64,000 nt of DNA, taken from assembly GCA_046295975.1 (NCBI GenBank), contig JBKBMG010000022.1, forward strand, positions 17,041-81,040, in the 5' to 3' direction. A model generated the notes under the pieces. That model was given only the letters and a program-made list of their open reading frames with translations, made no database searches and was not told where the DNA came from. The DNA is from UBA2357 sp046295975 (GTDB lineage Bacteria; Pseudomonadota; Gammaproteobacteria; Burkholderiales; Rhodocyclaceae). Shown in pieces: positions 1-10,182 of the stretch (position 1 is the stretch's first letter; every line of letters starts with the position of its first letter). The position numbers and the translations under genes were made by a program.

Positions 1-621
1 TCCATCGATATCGACGGTAAATCCTTTGCTGAAACGCCCCAGATAGTGATTGGCGCGATGAGCAGGCGTGGTTTCAGCATCGGTCTTCATGCCGCCTGCA
101 GCATAGATGGCGCCGAGAAGATAGGCGGATGGCTCGTTCTTGCTGTTCACCGAGTGGTACTCGAACTCCTTGCTCCACTTGATCGGAATTCTGAATTGCT
201 GGCAGGTGACGATAAACTGCTTGGCGATCAGCTCCTTGGCCTCATGTTCTCTGCTTGCTCCGGGCGCTGACAGTTGCCTGCTCACGGAGTGTAGCGACTC
301 GCAGAACAGCTTATGGGTAGGCAGGTCCTTCCTCAAAAATTCGGGTAATAGCGCCGCTGACTCTTCATCCAGGCTTCGAAGCGCCGTACTCAACCGGGAC
401 GCCGCATCTCGGAGCTTTTTCAATTGAACAAGCGTGCCTTCTTCAATTCCAGGGGGCGGCATCGTACGCCAACGAAAGCTTTCTGCCAGTCGTAGGAAAG
501 CATTTACACATTGCTCGCGACGCTGAACGCCATATCGGTCGCAGGCTGCCTCTGCTCTGGTGCGCAGCTCGGCGACGGCATCGGAGTTCGGAATATCTGG
601 AGCCATGATTTTTGTGTTCAT
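1..621 (-). CDS. Hypothetical protein, partial (3' end outside window)
   Basis: An open frame of 207 codons starts at ATG 621-619 and runs off the left edge without a stop. Its start overlaps the stop of the upstream recombinase (ATGA), so the two are probably co-translated. A second ATG lies at 607-605. The product is mostly hydrophilic and helical with no signal peptide or membrane segment. I recognise no domain. Its tight coupling to a P4-type integrase suggests an accessory function of the same mobile element. GC is lower than in the core genes to the right. The reading frame is clear; the function is unknown. Confidence 0.6.
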   Translation of the reverse strand, partial: MNTKIMAPDIPNSDAVAELRTRAEAACDRYGVQRREQCVNAFLRLAESFRWRTMPPPGIEEGTLVQLKKLRDAASRLSTALRSLDEESAALLPEFLRKDLPTHKLFCESLHSVSRQLSAPGASREHEAKELIAKQFIVTCQQFRIPIKWSKEFEYHSVNSKNEPSAYLLGAIYAAGGMKTDAETTPAHRANHYLGRFSKGFTVDIDG

Positions 622-1796
622 GCCAGTGCCTGCGCTTTCCATTCGTCCAATCTGTCCGCCCAATCCTGCATCATGGTGCGGCGCTCATCGAAATAGGTGG
701 CGTGGTTGTAGGTACGCCGCACATTGTTCTGGTCAGTATGAGCAAGCTGTGCCTCGATGGCATCGGGACGGTAGCCCATCTCGTTAAGACGGGTACTGCC
801 GCTGGTCCGCGTGGCGTGTGGGCTATAGGTGCCACTCCACCCCAAAACCTTGAGTGCCTGGCGAAGCGATGCGGCGGACATAGGGGTGTTGCGATCATCT
901 CGGCCAGGAAACAAGTGCTTGCGGTTGCCGGTAATGGCATGCAGTCCTTTGAGCATCTCCACTGCCTGTCGTGGCAGAGGCACGACGTGCTCCTTGCGTG
1001 CTTTCATGCGCTGCGCCGGGATACGCCAAACAGCCTTCTCAAGGTCAAACTCATCCCAGGCCGCCTCGGCCACTTCGGTCGGTCGCGCCAGGGTCCACCA
1101 CATCAGTTGCATGCAATGACTTACCTGAAAGCTGCAGCGGTGGTTTGCGAAGTCGCTCAGCAGTTTGCCGATCTGCTCTTTACTCAGCGCCGGCTTGTGC
1201 TGGGTTTTGTTTGCTGGTAGCGCCTTGCGCACCGGCCAAACCGGGTCGCTGTCGGCTCGCAAGGTGGCGACGGCGAACTCGAACACGGCGGACATGGTGC
1301 GCCGCGCCTCGGCGGCGACCGTGGGCGCGCCACGCTTTACTGTTTTCTGCAGGATGTCCAGGACATGGGCTGGCGTTATTTCGCGAACCGGCATGCTGCC
1401 GATACTGGGTAACACCACGCGCTCCAGCATATCCAGACGCCGGTTCTTGGTGACATCTTCCCAGTCCTTTGTCTGCAGCCACTCCTTGGCGACGATCTCG
1501 AAGGTGTTCTTTGCTTCGCTGGCTTTCCGGATGCGGTCGAGCTGCCTTTGCTGGGCGGGATTGATGCCTTGCTTGACCAGTTTGCGTGCGGCCTCGCTGC
1601 GTTCCCTGGCTTCAGAGAGCGTAACAGCAGGGTATTCGCCAAGCGCAAACATGCTGGCCTTGCCATCCAGTGTGAAGCGGTATCGCCAAGCCTTGACTCC
1701 GTTGGGCTTGACTTCGAGGTAGAGCCCGCGCTGGTCATTCAAGCGGTAGAGCTTCTCCCTGGGCTTGGCGTTGCGGCAGTGCGTGTCGGTAAGCAT
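618..1796 (-). CDS. Tyrosine recombinase, P4-type integrase
   Basis: This site-specific recombinase would integrate and excise a genomic island or prophage. It has 392 residues, normal for P4-type integrases. The N-terminal arm-binding (DUF4102-like) domain covers about residues 1-90, with the family's DQRGLYLEVKPNG-like strand. A core-binding domain follows at about 95-190 and the catalytic domain at about 200-380. Visible catalytic residues are Arg238 (LARPTE), His327 and Arg330 (HATR), His353 (LAHTDQN) and the nucleophile Tyr363 (RTYNHA). The 3' end overlaps the next gene leftwards by ATGA. The gene faces away from ychF, so the element lies to the left and its attachment site should be near 1.8-2.0 kb. 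No tRNA is present there. Confidence 0.9.
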   Translation of the reverse strand: MLTDTHCRNAKPREKLYRLNDQRGLYLEVKPNGVKAWRYRFTLDGKASMFALGEYPAVTLSEARERSEAARKLVKQGINPAQQRQLDRIRKASEAKNTFEIVAKEWLQTKDWEDVTKNRRLDMLERVVLPSIGSMPVREITPAHVLDILQKTVKRGAPTVAAEARRTMSAVFEFAVATLRADSDPVWPVRKALPANKTQHKPALSKEQIGKLLSDFANHRCSFQVSHCMQLMWWTLARPTEVAEAAWDEFDLEKAVWRIPAQRMKARKEHVVPLPRQAVEMLKGLHAITGNRKHLFPGRDDRNTPMSAASLRQALKVLGWSGTYSPHATRTSGSTRLNEMGYRPDAIEAQLAHTDQNNVRRTYNHATYFDERRTMMQDWADRLDEWKAQALA

Positions 1797-1926
1797 GGTG
1801 GCTGACTCCCTAGCATGGCGACAGCGTCACTATACTCACTTATTCGTACACCCTCCAAGTGCTGTACTCACTAGCGTACTCAGGCGCGCTTTGACTGCTC
1901 GGGAAACGTGAGGCAGCGCTATGAAA

Positions 1927-1958
1927 CAATAAAACCGCGCAGCTGCGCGGTTTTATTG
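1927..1958. terminator. Perfect 32-bp palindrome, bidirectional terminator
   Basis: The two arms of 16 bp are exact inverse complements (CAATAAAACCGCGCAG and its complement), giving a GC-rich stem flanked by A and T runs on both strands. It sits 55 bp past the ychF stop and would end the ychF operon. The rest of 1797-2013 carries three TACTCA-like repeats near 1832-1880, just upstream of the recombinase, and a second perfect palindrome TGTTTCATGAAACA at 1979-1992. Either could belong to the integration site. Confidence 0.75.
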
Positions 1959-2013
1959 GAATTTTCATACTTTCCCGGTGTTTCATGAAACATCAGGAAA
2001 ACGGCTTGGCGGG

Positions 2014-3101
<1,088 letters not shown>

Positions 3102-3105
<4 letters not shown>

Positions 3106-3722
3106 GGCTTGGGGTCGTCCTTGGATTGGGCCGGCTTCGGCGCCGCGGGGCGGGTGTTGAGACGGGTGGTGGCGGCGGTCCAATCGCCGCGTGCGATCAG
3201 TGGCCAGGCGTCGAGCGCGCGCTCGATGGCCGCATCGATGTCGGCCTGCTCTTCGCGTCGTGGCGATTTGAGCACGTAGTTTACTACCTGGTTGCGATCG
3301 CCCGGGTGGCCGATGCCGATGCGCAGCCGCCAGTAGTCCTGGGTGCCGCAGTGGGCGGTAATGTCCTTGAGGCCGTTGTGGCCGCCAAGGCCGCCGCCGA
3401 ATTTGAGACGCAGTTGCCCTGGCGGAATATCGAGCTCGTCGTGCACGACCAGGATTTCTTCCGGAGCGATGCGGTAGAAGCGCGCCAGCGCACCGACCGA
3501 TTGGCCGGAACGGTTCATGTAGGTCTGTGGCATCAGCAGCCACACGCCGGCCGCACGCGCATTCGCGGCCAGGCCGTGAAAGCGCGATTCGTGACCGAAG
3601 TGCGCACCTAGCCGAGCGGCGAGCCGCTCACAAAACCAAAACCCGGCATTGTGCCGGGTTTCGGTATATTCGGCCCCGGGGTTGCCGAGGCCGACGATCA
3701 GACGCGGAGGGGTCTTCGTCAT
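3102..3722 (-). CDS. pth: Peptidyl-tRNA hydrolase
   Basis: This enzyme releases peptides from prematurely dissociated peptidyl-tRNA in the cytoplasm. It has 206 residues. The sequence shows the family opening LIVGLGNPGAEY, the catalytic His of TRHNAGF (residue 24), the Asn of MPQTYMNRSG and the VVHDELD and GGGLGGHNGL motifs. The Pro/Ala/Lys-rich tail of about 15 residues is longer than in E. coli. The stop overlaps the ychF start by ATGA, indicating coupled translation. An intergenic stretch of about 190 bp separates it from rplY and shows no clear terminator. Confidence 0.96.
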
Positions 3723-3914
3723 GTCTGTCGGGACGCCTACGTCACGGTACAGCGGTTCAGAACTTGTGAATCAATCTACCGCGCGTCGCGATGGCTGCCA
3801 GATATTGGCGATGCGCGGTGTTCGCTTCCTCGCCTATCCTCTTGATATGTCTCGGTCGCTGTGCGCTGCGCGTCCGTACCACCAAGCCGCTCGCTACGAT
3901 TGCTTCACAAGCGC

Positions 3915-4514
3915 TCAGGCTGCGCCTTCCTCGGCCTCGGTAGCGCTGCTACCGGTCTTCAGCACAGTGACCACCACCGGGTCGCCGTCGCCGTGATGGA
4001 CGATCTCGACACCGGACGGCAGCTTGAGCTGGGACACATGGATGGATTGGTCGGCCTGGAGGTCCTTGAGGTCGACCTCGATGAACTCGGGCAGGTCTGC
4101 CGGCAGGCAGGCGATATCCACTTCGTTGACGATGTGGGAGATCATGCCGCCGGTCAGCTTGACGGCCGGGCTCACGTCGCCGTTCACGAAGTGCAGCGGT
4201 ACCTTGAGGTGCATCTTCTCGTTGGCGTCCACGCGCTGGAAGTCCACGTGCAGGACAAGCGGCTTGAACGGATGCCACTGGGCGTCACGCAGCACCACGC
4301 TGTGCCGGGCGCCGTCTACCAGGGCGGTGAGCACCGAGGCGTGGAAGGCCTCCTTGCGCATCAGGTGGTACAGCTCGTTATGGTCCAGGGTGACGGGCAG
4401 GGCGTCCTGACCGGCACCGTAGATGATGCCCGGCAGCTTGCCAGCGCGGCGCAGGCGGCGGCTCGCACCCGTACCCTGTTCGTCGCGCTTGCTGGCGTTG
4501 AACTCGATTTGCAT
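3915..4514 (-). CDS. rplY: 50S ribosomal protein L25 / general stress protein Ctc
   Basis: L25 binds 5S rRNA in the large subunit. This is the long Ctc form of 199 residues, with the N-terminal L25 domain (MQIEFNASKRDEQGTGASRR, about 1-95) and a C-terminal TL5-like beta domain. The start at ATG 4514-4512 is preceded by CCAGGAGC, a good ribosome binding site; the frame stays open upstream but lacks family similarity there. The C terminus is acidic (ATEAEEGAA). It lies between prs and pth in the usual betaproteobacterial order. Confidence 0.96.
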   Translation of the reverse strand: MQIEFNASKRDEQGTGASRRLRRAGKLPGIIYGAGQDALPVTLDHNELYHLMRKEAFHASVLTALVDGARHSVVLRDAQWHPFKPLVLHVDFQRVDANEKMHLKVPLHFVNGDVSPAVKLTGGMISHIVNEVDIACLPADLPEFIEVDLKDLQADQSIHVSQLKLPSGVEIVHHGDGDPVVVTVLKTGSSATEAEEGAA

Positions 4515-4596
4515 TGTATTGCTCCTGGTTGAAACCATCCGCCCGCGACCAGGCAGATGTGAAAAAGCCGCCGGCACGAGCCGACGGCGAAGAACT

Positions 4597-5547
4597 TTAT
4601 TCCATGAACAGCGAGCTGACCGACTCTTCGTTGCTGATGCGCAGCATGGTGTCGGCCAGCAGCGAGGCCACCGAAATCTGGCGGATGCGCGAACAGGCGC
4701 GGGCCTCGTCGCTGAGCGGAATGGTATCGGTCACGACCAGTTCGTCGAGGTCGGATTGGGCAATCCGCGCCGCGGCGGCGTTGGAAAGCACCGCATGGGT
4801 GCAGTAGGACAGCACCCGCTTGGCGCCATTTTCCTTGAGCGCGGTGGCGGCCTTGCACAGCGTGCCGGCGGTATCGACGATATCGTCCATGATCACGCAG
4901 GTGCGGTCCTTGACCTCGCCGATGATGTTCATGACTTCGGCGACATTGGCCTTGGGACGGCGCTTGTCGATGATCGCCAGATCGCATTCGAGCCGCTTGG
5001 CGAAGGCCCGGGCGCGCACCACGCCGCCAACGTCGGGGGATACCACCAGCAGGTCGTCGTGCTTCTGCTTGTCGAGGTCGGCGATCAGAACCGGTGCGGC
5101 ATAGACGTTGTCGACCGGGATGTCGAAGAAGCCCTGGATCTGGTCGGCATGCAGGTCCATGGTCAGCAGGCGTTGAACACCGGCCGCCTGCAGCATGTTG
5201 GCGACGACCTTGGCCGTGATCGGCACTCGCGCCGAGCGCGGGCGGCGGTCCTGGCGGGCATAGCCGAAGTAGGGGATGGCGGCGGTGATGCGTCCGGCAG
5301 AGGCGCGCTTGAGCGCATCGACCAGCACCAGCAACTCCATGAGGTTGTCGTTGGTGGGCATGCACGTCGGCTGGAGCACGAAAATGTCCTTGCCGCGGAC
5401 GTTCTCGAGCAGCTCAACATTGACTTCGCCGTCGGAGAAGCGACCCACCGTCGCTGACCCGAGTGAAATTCCGAGCCGGCGCACAACATCCGATGCGAGC
5501 TTGGGATTGGCGTTGCCGGTGAACACCATCAGGCTGCCACGGGGCAT
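4597..5547 (-). CDS. prs: Ribose-phosphate pyrophosphokinase (PRPP synthetase)
   Basis: Prs makes PRPP from ribose 5-phosphate and ATP for nucleotide, His and Trp synthesis. It has 316 residues, normal for class I enzymes. Visible are FTGNANPKLA at the start, the ATP flexible-loop region RQDRRPRSARVPITAK, and the PRPP-binding signature DDIVDTAGTLCKAA. The start at ATG 5547-5545 is preceded by GGAGA at a spacing of 7; an internal Met six residues on is an alternative. An open frame further upstream runs into the tRNA and is not coding. It follows tRNA-Gln and ispE. Confidence 0.97.
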   Translation of the reverse strand: MPRGSLMVFTGNANPKLASDVVRRLGISLGSATVGRFSDGEVNVELLENVRGKDIFVLQPTCMPTNDNLMELLVLVDALKRASAGRITAAIPYFGYARQDRRPRSARVPITAKVVANMLQAAGVQRLLTMDLHADQIQGFFDIPVDNVYAAPVLIADLDKQKHDDLLVVSPDVGGVVRARAFAKRLECDLAIIDKRRPKANVAEVMNIIGEVKDRTCVIMDDIVDTAGTLCKAATALKENGAKRVLSYCTHAVLSNAAAARIAQSDLDELVVTDTIPLSDEARACSRIRQISVASLLADTMLRISNEESVSSLFME

Positions 5548-5596
5548 GACCGAATCTCCGATACCGAAAATGACAAATACGACCGTAAAAACAACG

Positions 5597-5619
5597 CGGG
5601 CAGGCTGTTTGCCTGCCCG
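5597..5619 (-). terminator. Hairpin between tRNA-Gln and prs
   Basis: A perfect 9-bp GC-rich stem (CGGGCAGGC, loop TGTTT, GCCTGCCCG) lies between the 3' end of the tRNA and prs. On the minus strand it is followed by GCGTTGTTTTTACGG, a broken T tract. It may terminate tRNA transcription or act as a processing or attenuation hairpin ahead of prs. Confidence 0.55.
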
Positions 5620-5627
5620 TATTGTAG

Positions 5628-5704
5628 TGGCTGGGGAGGAAGGATTCGAACCCTCGAATGCCGGAATCAAAATCCGGTGCCTTAACCGACTTGGCGACTC
5701 CCCA
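5628..5704 (-). tRNA. tRNA-Gln (anticodon TTG)
   Basis: The minus strand folds as a 77-nt tRNA. The acceptor stem is TGGGGAG with CTCCCCA, followed by discriminator G and an encoded CCA. The anticodon stem CCGGA/TCCGG encloses the 7-nt loop TTTTGAT, giving anticodon TTG. The T arm contains GGTTCGAATCC. It sits between ispE and prs, a known betaproteobacterial and gammaproteobacterial arrangement. Confidence 0.97.
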
Positions 5705-5721
5705 AGAAATCTATCGTCGTA

Positions 5722-6573
5722 TCAGCAAAGCCAATCGTACAGCGGATGCCGAATCATGCCACGAACCGCCCATGCGCGCCACCTTGCGGGGCATGACGAT
5801 GCGATTGCTTCTGCGGCTGCCTGACTGCCGGCTTCGGCAAACACACAGGCGCCTGATCCCGTCATCCGGGCCGGCGCGTGTTGCGCCAGCCACTCGACTG
5901 CAGACCCCACTTCGGGGTAGAGACGACATGCAACCGCTTGCAGATCGTTTCGGGCAGTGCTCATAACGAAGTCCGCAATTCTGATAGGTTCAGAATTGCG
6001 CGTCAAGTCCTCCGCGCGAAAAATTTCGGCGGTCGGCACTTCCACGCCGGGCGAAACCACCACGTACCATGCTGGTGGCAGGGCTATCGGCTGCAGGCGT
6101 TCGCCGACGCCTTCGGCGAAGGCGTCCTCGCCGAAGATGAAGAAAGGCACGTCGGCGCCCAGTGCGAGCGCGAGCCGGGCCAACTCGCTGCGGTCGAGGC
6201 CGGTGCCCCACAGACGGTTGAGTGCAATCAGGGTGGTGGCCGCATCCGAGCTTCCGCCACCAAGCCCGCCACCCATGGGAATGTGCTTGTGCAGGGTGAT
6301 GTCGGCACCCAGGCGGCAGCCGGTGGCCTGCTGCAGCAGGCGGGCGGCGCGCACGCACAGGTCGTGTTCGGCGGGTACGCCGGAGATCGCGGGGCTGCGC
6401 CGCACGTCGCCGTCGTCGCGGCGCTCGAAACTCAGGCGATCGCACAGGTCGATCATGCGAAAGGCGGTCTGCAGCAGGTGGTAGCCGTCGTCACGGCGAC
6501 CGGTGACGTGCAGGAAGAGGTTGAGCTTGGCCGGAGCGGGGCAATCGTCCAGACGGTAGCGGGTGGCGCTCAC
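5722..6573 (-). CDS. ispE: 4-diphosphocytidyl-2-C-methyl-D-erythritol kinase
   Basis: IspE phosphorylates CDP-ME in the MEP isoprenoid pathway. It has 283 residues, the E. coli length. The GHMP-kinase motifs are the PAPAKLNLFLHV start, the glycine-rich ATP loop PMGGGLGGGSSDAA at about residues 93-106, and the late MTGSGACVFA motif. The start is GTG 6573-6571, which overlaps the lolB stop (GTGA); the longer upstream frame belongs to the lolB region. It is followed by tRNA-Gln 17 bp after the stop. Confidence 0.96.
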   Translation of the reverse strand: MSATRYRLDDCPAPAKLNLFLHVTGRRDDGYHLLQTAFRMIDLCDRLSFERRDDGDVRRSPAISGVPAEHDLCVRAARLLQQATGCRLGADITLHKHIPMGGGLGGGSSDAATTLIALNRLWGTGLDRSELARLALALGADVPFFIFGEDAFAEGVGERLQPIALPPAWYVVVSPGVEVPTAEIFRAEDLTRNSEPIRIADFVMSTARNDLQAVACRLYPEVGSAVEWLAQHAPARMTGSGACVFAEAGSQAAAEAIASSCPARWRAWAVRGMIRHPLYDWLC

Positions 6574-7193
6574 TGCGCCCCGCTCCAGTGATCGATCACC
6601 AGGCGGATGCGGGCCTCGCCCCAGACGGCTTCTATGCGCCGGGGTGGAGCGTCGGGTTCGCCGTCCGCATAGGCGAGATAGTCGATGATCCAGCCGGCAT
6701 CGGTGATGCGGGCCGGGCGCCCCGCGCCATCGAAGGCGAGTACCCGCGCGCCCGGGCGCACGCTGGCCTGCACCCAGTAGGCGAGGCCGTCGACCGGCGC
6801 CGGTACGCCAAGCAACTCGGGCAGCATGGCGTCCACGCTTTCGGCGAACACCGGCCTGCCGTCGCCGGTGTCCAGCCGGGCGCCGGACGGATCGCGACTG
6901 AGGCGGGCGACGATCTGGCCGAGGGGGCTGAGCAGGGTCCATTCATCCCGATCGGGGCGATGAGACCACAGCAGCGAGCCGTTGGCGCCACGTTCGCCGT
7001 CGGTGGCGGAGATCCGGCCTTCGAGATCGAAATGCCCGACGTGAGGGCGGGATGCCGTGATGCCGGCTTCGTCTGCGGGCATCAGGGTGCGGCAGCCGGA
7101 GACGACGACGGCGGTCGTGGCCAGCAGCAGGATGCAGGCGCGCCGCGTCGAATCGTGCAGGCGGAGCAGGTGGCGCAGGGACAGACCGGGCAT
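6570..7193 (-). CDS. lolB: Outer-membrane lipoprotein insertion protein LolB
   Basis: LolB receives lipoproteins from LolA and inserts them in the inner leaflet of the outer membrane. The 207-residue product has a lipoprotein signal peptide (hydrophobic stretch at about 18-32) ending in a VVSGC lipobox with Cys34, then the family's HFDLEGRISA strand and LLSPLGQIVARLSRD segment. It overlaps ispE at its 3' end and starts four bases after the stop of the TPR gene, so the three are probably one operon. Confidence 0.92.
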   Translation of the reverse strand: MPGLSLRHLLRLHDSTRRACILLLATTAVVVSGCRTLMPADEAGITASRPHVGHFDLEGRISATDGERGANGSLLWSHRPDRDEWTLLSPLGQIVARLSRDPSGARLDTGDGRPVFAESVDAMLPELLGVPAPVDGLAYWVQASVRPGARVLAFDGAGRPARITDAGWIIDYLAYADGEPDAPPRRIEAVWGEARIRLVIDHWSGAQ

Positions 7194-7197
7194 GCGC

Positions 7198-8934
7198 TTA
7201 CTGCGCTCCGGTCAGTCGCTCGACGGTGCTGGTCAGTGCTTCGTGGCCAGGGTGGGCGTCGAGGGCGTCGGTCCATACCCGTTGCGCTTCGTCGCGACGC
7301 TCCATGAGCCACAGCACTTCGCCCAGGTGGGCGGCGATCTCCGGGTCGGGGCGCAGTTCGTGTGCGCGCTCGAGATGCGCCAGTGCGCCTTCCAGATCGC
7401 TGCGCCGAAAGCGCACCCAGCCCAGGCTGTCGAGAATGAAAGGGTCGTCGGGGGCGAGTTCGAGGGCCTTGACGATGAGTGATTCCGCTTCGTCCAGGCG
7501 CAGCCCGCGATCGGCAAGCGAGTAGCCGAGGGCGTTGTAGGCATGGGCGTGATCCGGGTGTATCGCGATCAATCGGCGTAGCCGCGTCTCCATCAGGTCG
7601 ACCCGGTCCAGGCGTTCCGCGATCATCGCCGACTCGTAGAGGTAGTCGGCGTCCTCGGGGGTGGCGCGCAAGGCGGCGTCGAGCAGGTTGAGTGCGTCGC
7701 CGAACAGGCGCGCATCGCGCAGCAGCATGGTTTCGGTGAGCAGCAGGCGCTTGGCGTCGTCCTCGTCGGCCGCGCTGGACTGGGCCTTGTGCAGCAGCTC
7801 GCGTGCGGCGGTCAGTCGCCCGGTGCGGGCCAGCACCATGGCGGAGCGGATCTGCGCATCCAGGTAGTGCCGGCCGGGTGGCACCTCGCCGTACCAGCGC
7901 AGGGCGGTGTCTGGATCGTCGGCGCGTTCTGCGATGCCGGCAAGATTCATGCGGATGCCGTCGGTTTCCGGGTGGCCGGCGAGCAGGGTTTGTTCGAACA
8001 GGCTGCGAGCCTGGTCGAGCTCGCCAACCTGGAAGGTGACGAGTGCGAGCGCGAACAACAGGTCGCGATCGCCCGGGGTGGCATCGAGCAGGGTCTGGAA
8101 CTCACGTTGCGCCGCTTCCATGCGCTGAGCCGACACCAGGGTGCGCGCATAGGCCAGGCGCAGGTTGCGGTTGTCGGGCTGGGTGGCGACGTGGCCGGCG
8201 AGAAAGCGCAGGGCTTCCTCGACCGCGTCGAGCTGCACCAGGATCTGTGCCTTGAACAGCAGCGCGGGCTCCCAGCCCGGCCGCAGCCCGATGGCGCGCT
8301 CGAGCGCGTCCAGCGCCTCGATGCCATCCTCTGCCGCGGCTGCAGCCTGGGCGCGGGCGAACTGTGCCGACGGCTGGTCGAGATAGGGTTCGGTGAGGCG
8401 GTCGACGATGGTCTTGACGGTCTGCTTGTCCTGCAGTCGCCCCAGCGCGCGGTTCAGCCCGAGCAGGTTTTGCTCGAGCTGCTCGGGGTTGTTGGCGAGA
8501 ATGCGCGCAAGCTCGATCTGGACTTCGTTGAGGCGCTCACCGCCGCTTGCCAGCACGCCGGCGAGAATGCGCCGTGCGTCCTCCGAGCTGGGGTCGGCAG
8601 CCGACCAGATGCGCGCAGCTTCGGCCGCCGCAACGGAGTTGCGGGCGAACAGCGCGACTTCGGTGGCTCGCCGGGCGATGCGCGGATCGCGGGTGCTGCG
8701 TGCGATCTGGGCGTAGGCCTCGACCGCGACGTCGATCTCGCCACGGGCACCGGCGATCTCCGCGAGCAGCATCAGGTAGAGGGTTTCCGGCGTGAGGTCC
8801 TGGGCTGGCAGCACGATGCGTGCCGCCTCCGGGGCGCCGGTCTCCGCCGTCTCGCTGGCCATCAGGCTCGGTGCGGTGAATAGGGTCAGCGCGATGCCGA
8901 TCGAGCGGGCGAGCGTGGAGAGTCTGAATTTCAT
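7198..8934 (-). CDS. Exported tetratricopeptide-repeat protein
   Basis: The 578-residue product starts with a Sec signal peptide (LARSIGIALTLFTAPSLMAS) and is otherwise made of about a dozen TPR-like helical pairs, for instance EALRFLAGHVATQPDNRNLRL and HAYNALGYSLADRG. TPR proteins encoded directly upstream of lolB are common in betaproteobacteria and are taken to be periplasmic or outer-membrane scaffolds; the exact role is not known to me. The start is set at Met 8934-8932 because it opens the signal peptide. The frame upstream is open for another 260 codons but overlaps mutM on the other strand and has no signal. Confidence 0.88.
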   Translation of the reverse strand: MKFRLSTLARSIGIALTLFTAPSLMASETAETGAPEAARIVLPAQDLTPETLYLMLLAEIAGARGEIDVAVEAYAQIARSTRDPRIARRATEVALFARNSVAAAEAARIWSAADPSSEDARRILAGVLASGGERLNEVQIELARILANNPEQLEQNLLGLNRALGRLQDKQTVKTIVDRLTEPYLDQPSAQFARAQAAAAAEDGIEALDALERAIGLRPGWEPALLFKAQILVQLDAVEEALRFLAGHVATQPDNRNLRLAYARTLVSAQRMEAAQREFQTLLDATPGDRDLLFALALVTFQVGELDQARSLFEQTLLAGHPETDGIRMNLAGIAERADDPDTALRWYGEVPPGRHYLDAQIRSAMVLARTGRLTAARELLHKAQSSAADEDDAKRLLLTETMLLRDARLFGDALNLLDAALRATPEDADYLYESAMIAERLDRVDLMETRLRRLIAIHPDHAHAYNALGYSLADRGLRLDEAESLIVKALELAPDDPFILDSLGWVRFRRSDLEGALAHLERAHELRPDPEIAAHLGEVLWLMERRDEAQRVWTDALDAHPGHEALTSTVERLTGAQ

Positions 8935-9165
8935 ATAGGCATGACCTGAAGCAAGCCTGACCGCGTGGCGGGGTGCTTGCGCTCGGCGTGGGTGTCGATA
9001 GGATTCGCTTAGAAGGGGAATTTTCGATTCCGTTCGCCGCATGGTAGGCAGATTCACCGGGCGCCGGCAAGTCGGATAGCGAGGTGCGTGCGCCGTCCCG
9101 CATGCTGCGCTGGTGCGTCGTTCGGTCGTGCGGTGCGCGGCGCTAAGATTATATGGAGACGTGCA

Positions 9166-9981
9166 ATGCCGGAATTGCCGGAAGTCGAGACGACGCGACG
9201 CGGGGTGGCGCCGTGGGTGGAGGGGCGGGTGGTGCGCGCCGTTGTGGTGCGCCATGCGGGGTTGCGCCTGCCGGTGCCGGCCGAACTCGGCACGCGCCTG
9301 GTCGGGCACGCGGTCGCGGGTGTGCGGCGGCGGGCCAAGTACTTGCTGTTCGACATGCCGGGTGGTGGGCTGCTCATCCATCTGGGCATGTCCGGTAGTC
9401 TGCGGCTGGTCGAGAAGCGCGAGCCGCCGGGCAATCACGATCACGTGGACCTCGACTTTGGCGAGCGCGTGTTGCGCTACCGCGATCCCCGGCGGTTCGG
9501 CCTGATCGTGTGGCAGGACGGCCTTGCCGACGATCATCCGCTGCTCGCCAGGCTGGGGCCCGAACCCCTCGACGAGGTCTTTGACGCAGCCTATCTGGTG
9601 CGCACCACGCGCGGGCTCAGGGTGCCGGTCAAGCAGGCGATCATGGATGGCCACCGGGTGGTCGGCGTTGGCAACATCTATGCGTCGGAGAGTCTTTTCC
9701 GGGCGCGCATCCATCCGTTGCAGCCGGCCGGCGAAATCGGACTGCGTCGCTACCGGCGCCTGGTGGAGAGCATCCGTGGTACGTTGACCGATGCCATCGC
9801 GGCCGGCGGCAGTTCGCTGCGCGACTTCGTCGGCGGCGACGGCCGGCCCGGCTATTTCCAGCAGCAGTACTTCGTCTATGGACGGGACGGCGCGCCCTGT
9901 CGGGTGTGCGGTACGCTATTGCGGCGGATGGTGATCGGTCAGCGGGCCAGCTACTGGTGTCCGCGGTGCCAGCGCCGCTGA
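9166..9981 (+). CDS. mutM: Formamidopyrimidine-DNA glycosylase
   Basis: MutM (Fpg) removes 8-oxoguanine and other oxidised purines and cuts the strand by beta,delta-elimination. The 271-residue protein starts MPELPEVETT, exposing the catalytic N-terminal Pro and Glu. It contains the GVGNIYASE helix-two-turn-helix motif and ends in a C4 zinc finger (CRVCG...CPRCQ). ATG 9166 follows GGAG at a spacing of 7. It is transcribed divergently from the TPR-lolB-ispE operon across about 230 bp. Confidence 0.97.
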   Translation: MPELPEVETTRRGVAPWVEGRVVRAVVVRHAGLRLPVPAELGTRLVGHAVAGVRRRAKYLLFDMPGGGLLIHLGMSGSLRLVEKREPPGNHDHVDLDFGERVLRYRDPRRFGLIVWQDGLADDHPLLARLGPEPLDEVFDAAYLVRTTRGLRVPVKQAIMDGHRVVGVGNIYASESLFRARIHPLQPAGEIGLRRYRRLVESIRGTLTDAIAAGGSSLRDFVGGDGRPGYFQQQYFVYGRDGAPCRVCGTLLRRMVIGQRASYWCPRCQRR

Positions 9982-10182
9982 GTGCACTGCCAACGCACGA
10001 CGTGTGCGCGTGCGCGTCCGTCGTGGCATCATATCCGTTCGTCGTCGCACGCGAAGTTGGCTTGGTATCCTGCCGCGTTCGGCGCTATCCTATGCATATC
10101 AATTTGAACACGGTCTTCGCCGCCGTCGTCGATGCCTGCATGCGGCGACGGATGCGTACATTCCCATTCCAGTGAGGCAACG

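Noticed and set aside
1797..2013. tRNA gene as integration target beside the integrase
   Set aside because: No cloverleaf fits the region. The only strong structure is the palindromic terminator.
4361..5365. A 334-codon minus frame over prs and rplY
   Set aside because: It overlaps two certain genes and has the Arg/His/Gly-rich composition of high-GC shadow frames.
7198..9714. The full 838-codon frame of the TPR gene as the protein
   Set aside because: The first 260 codons lie antisense to mutM and lack TPR repeats. The signal peptide begins at 8934.
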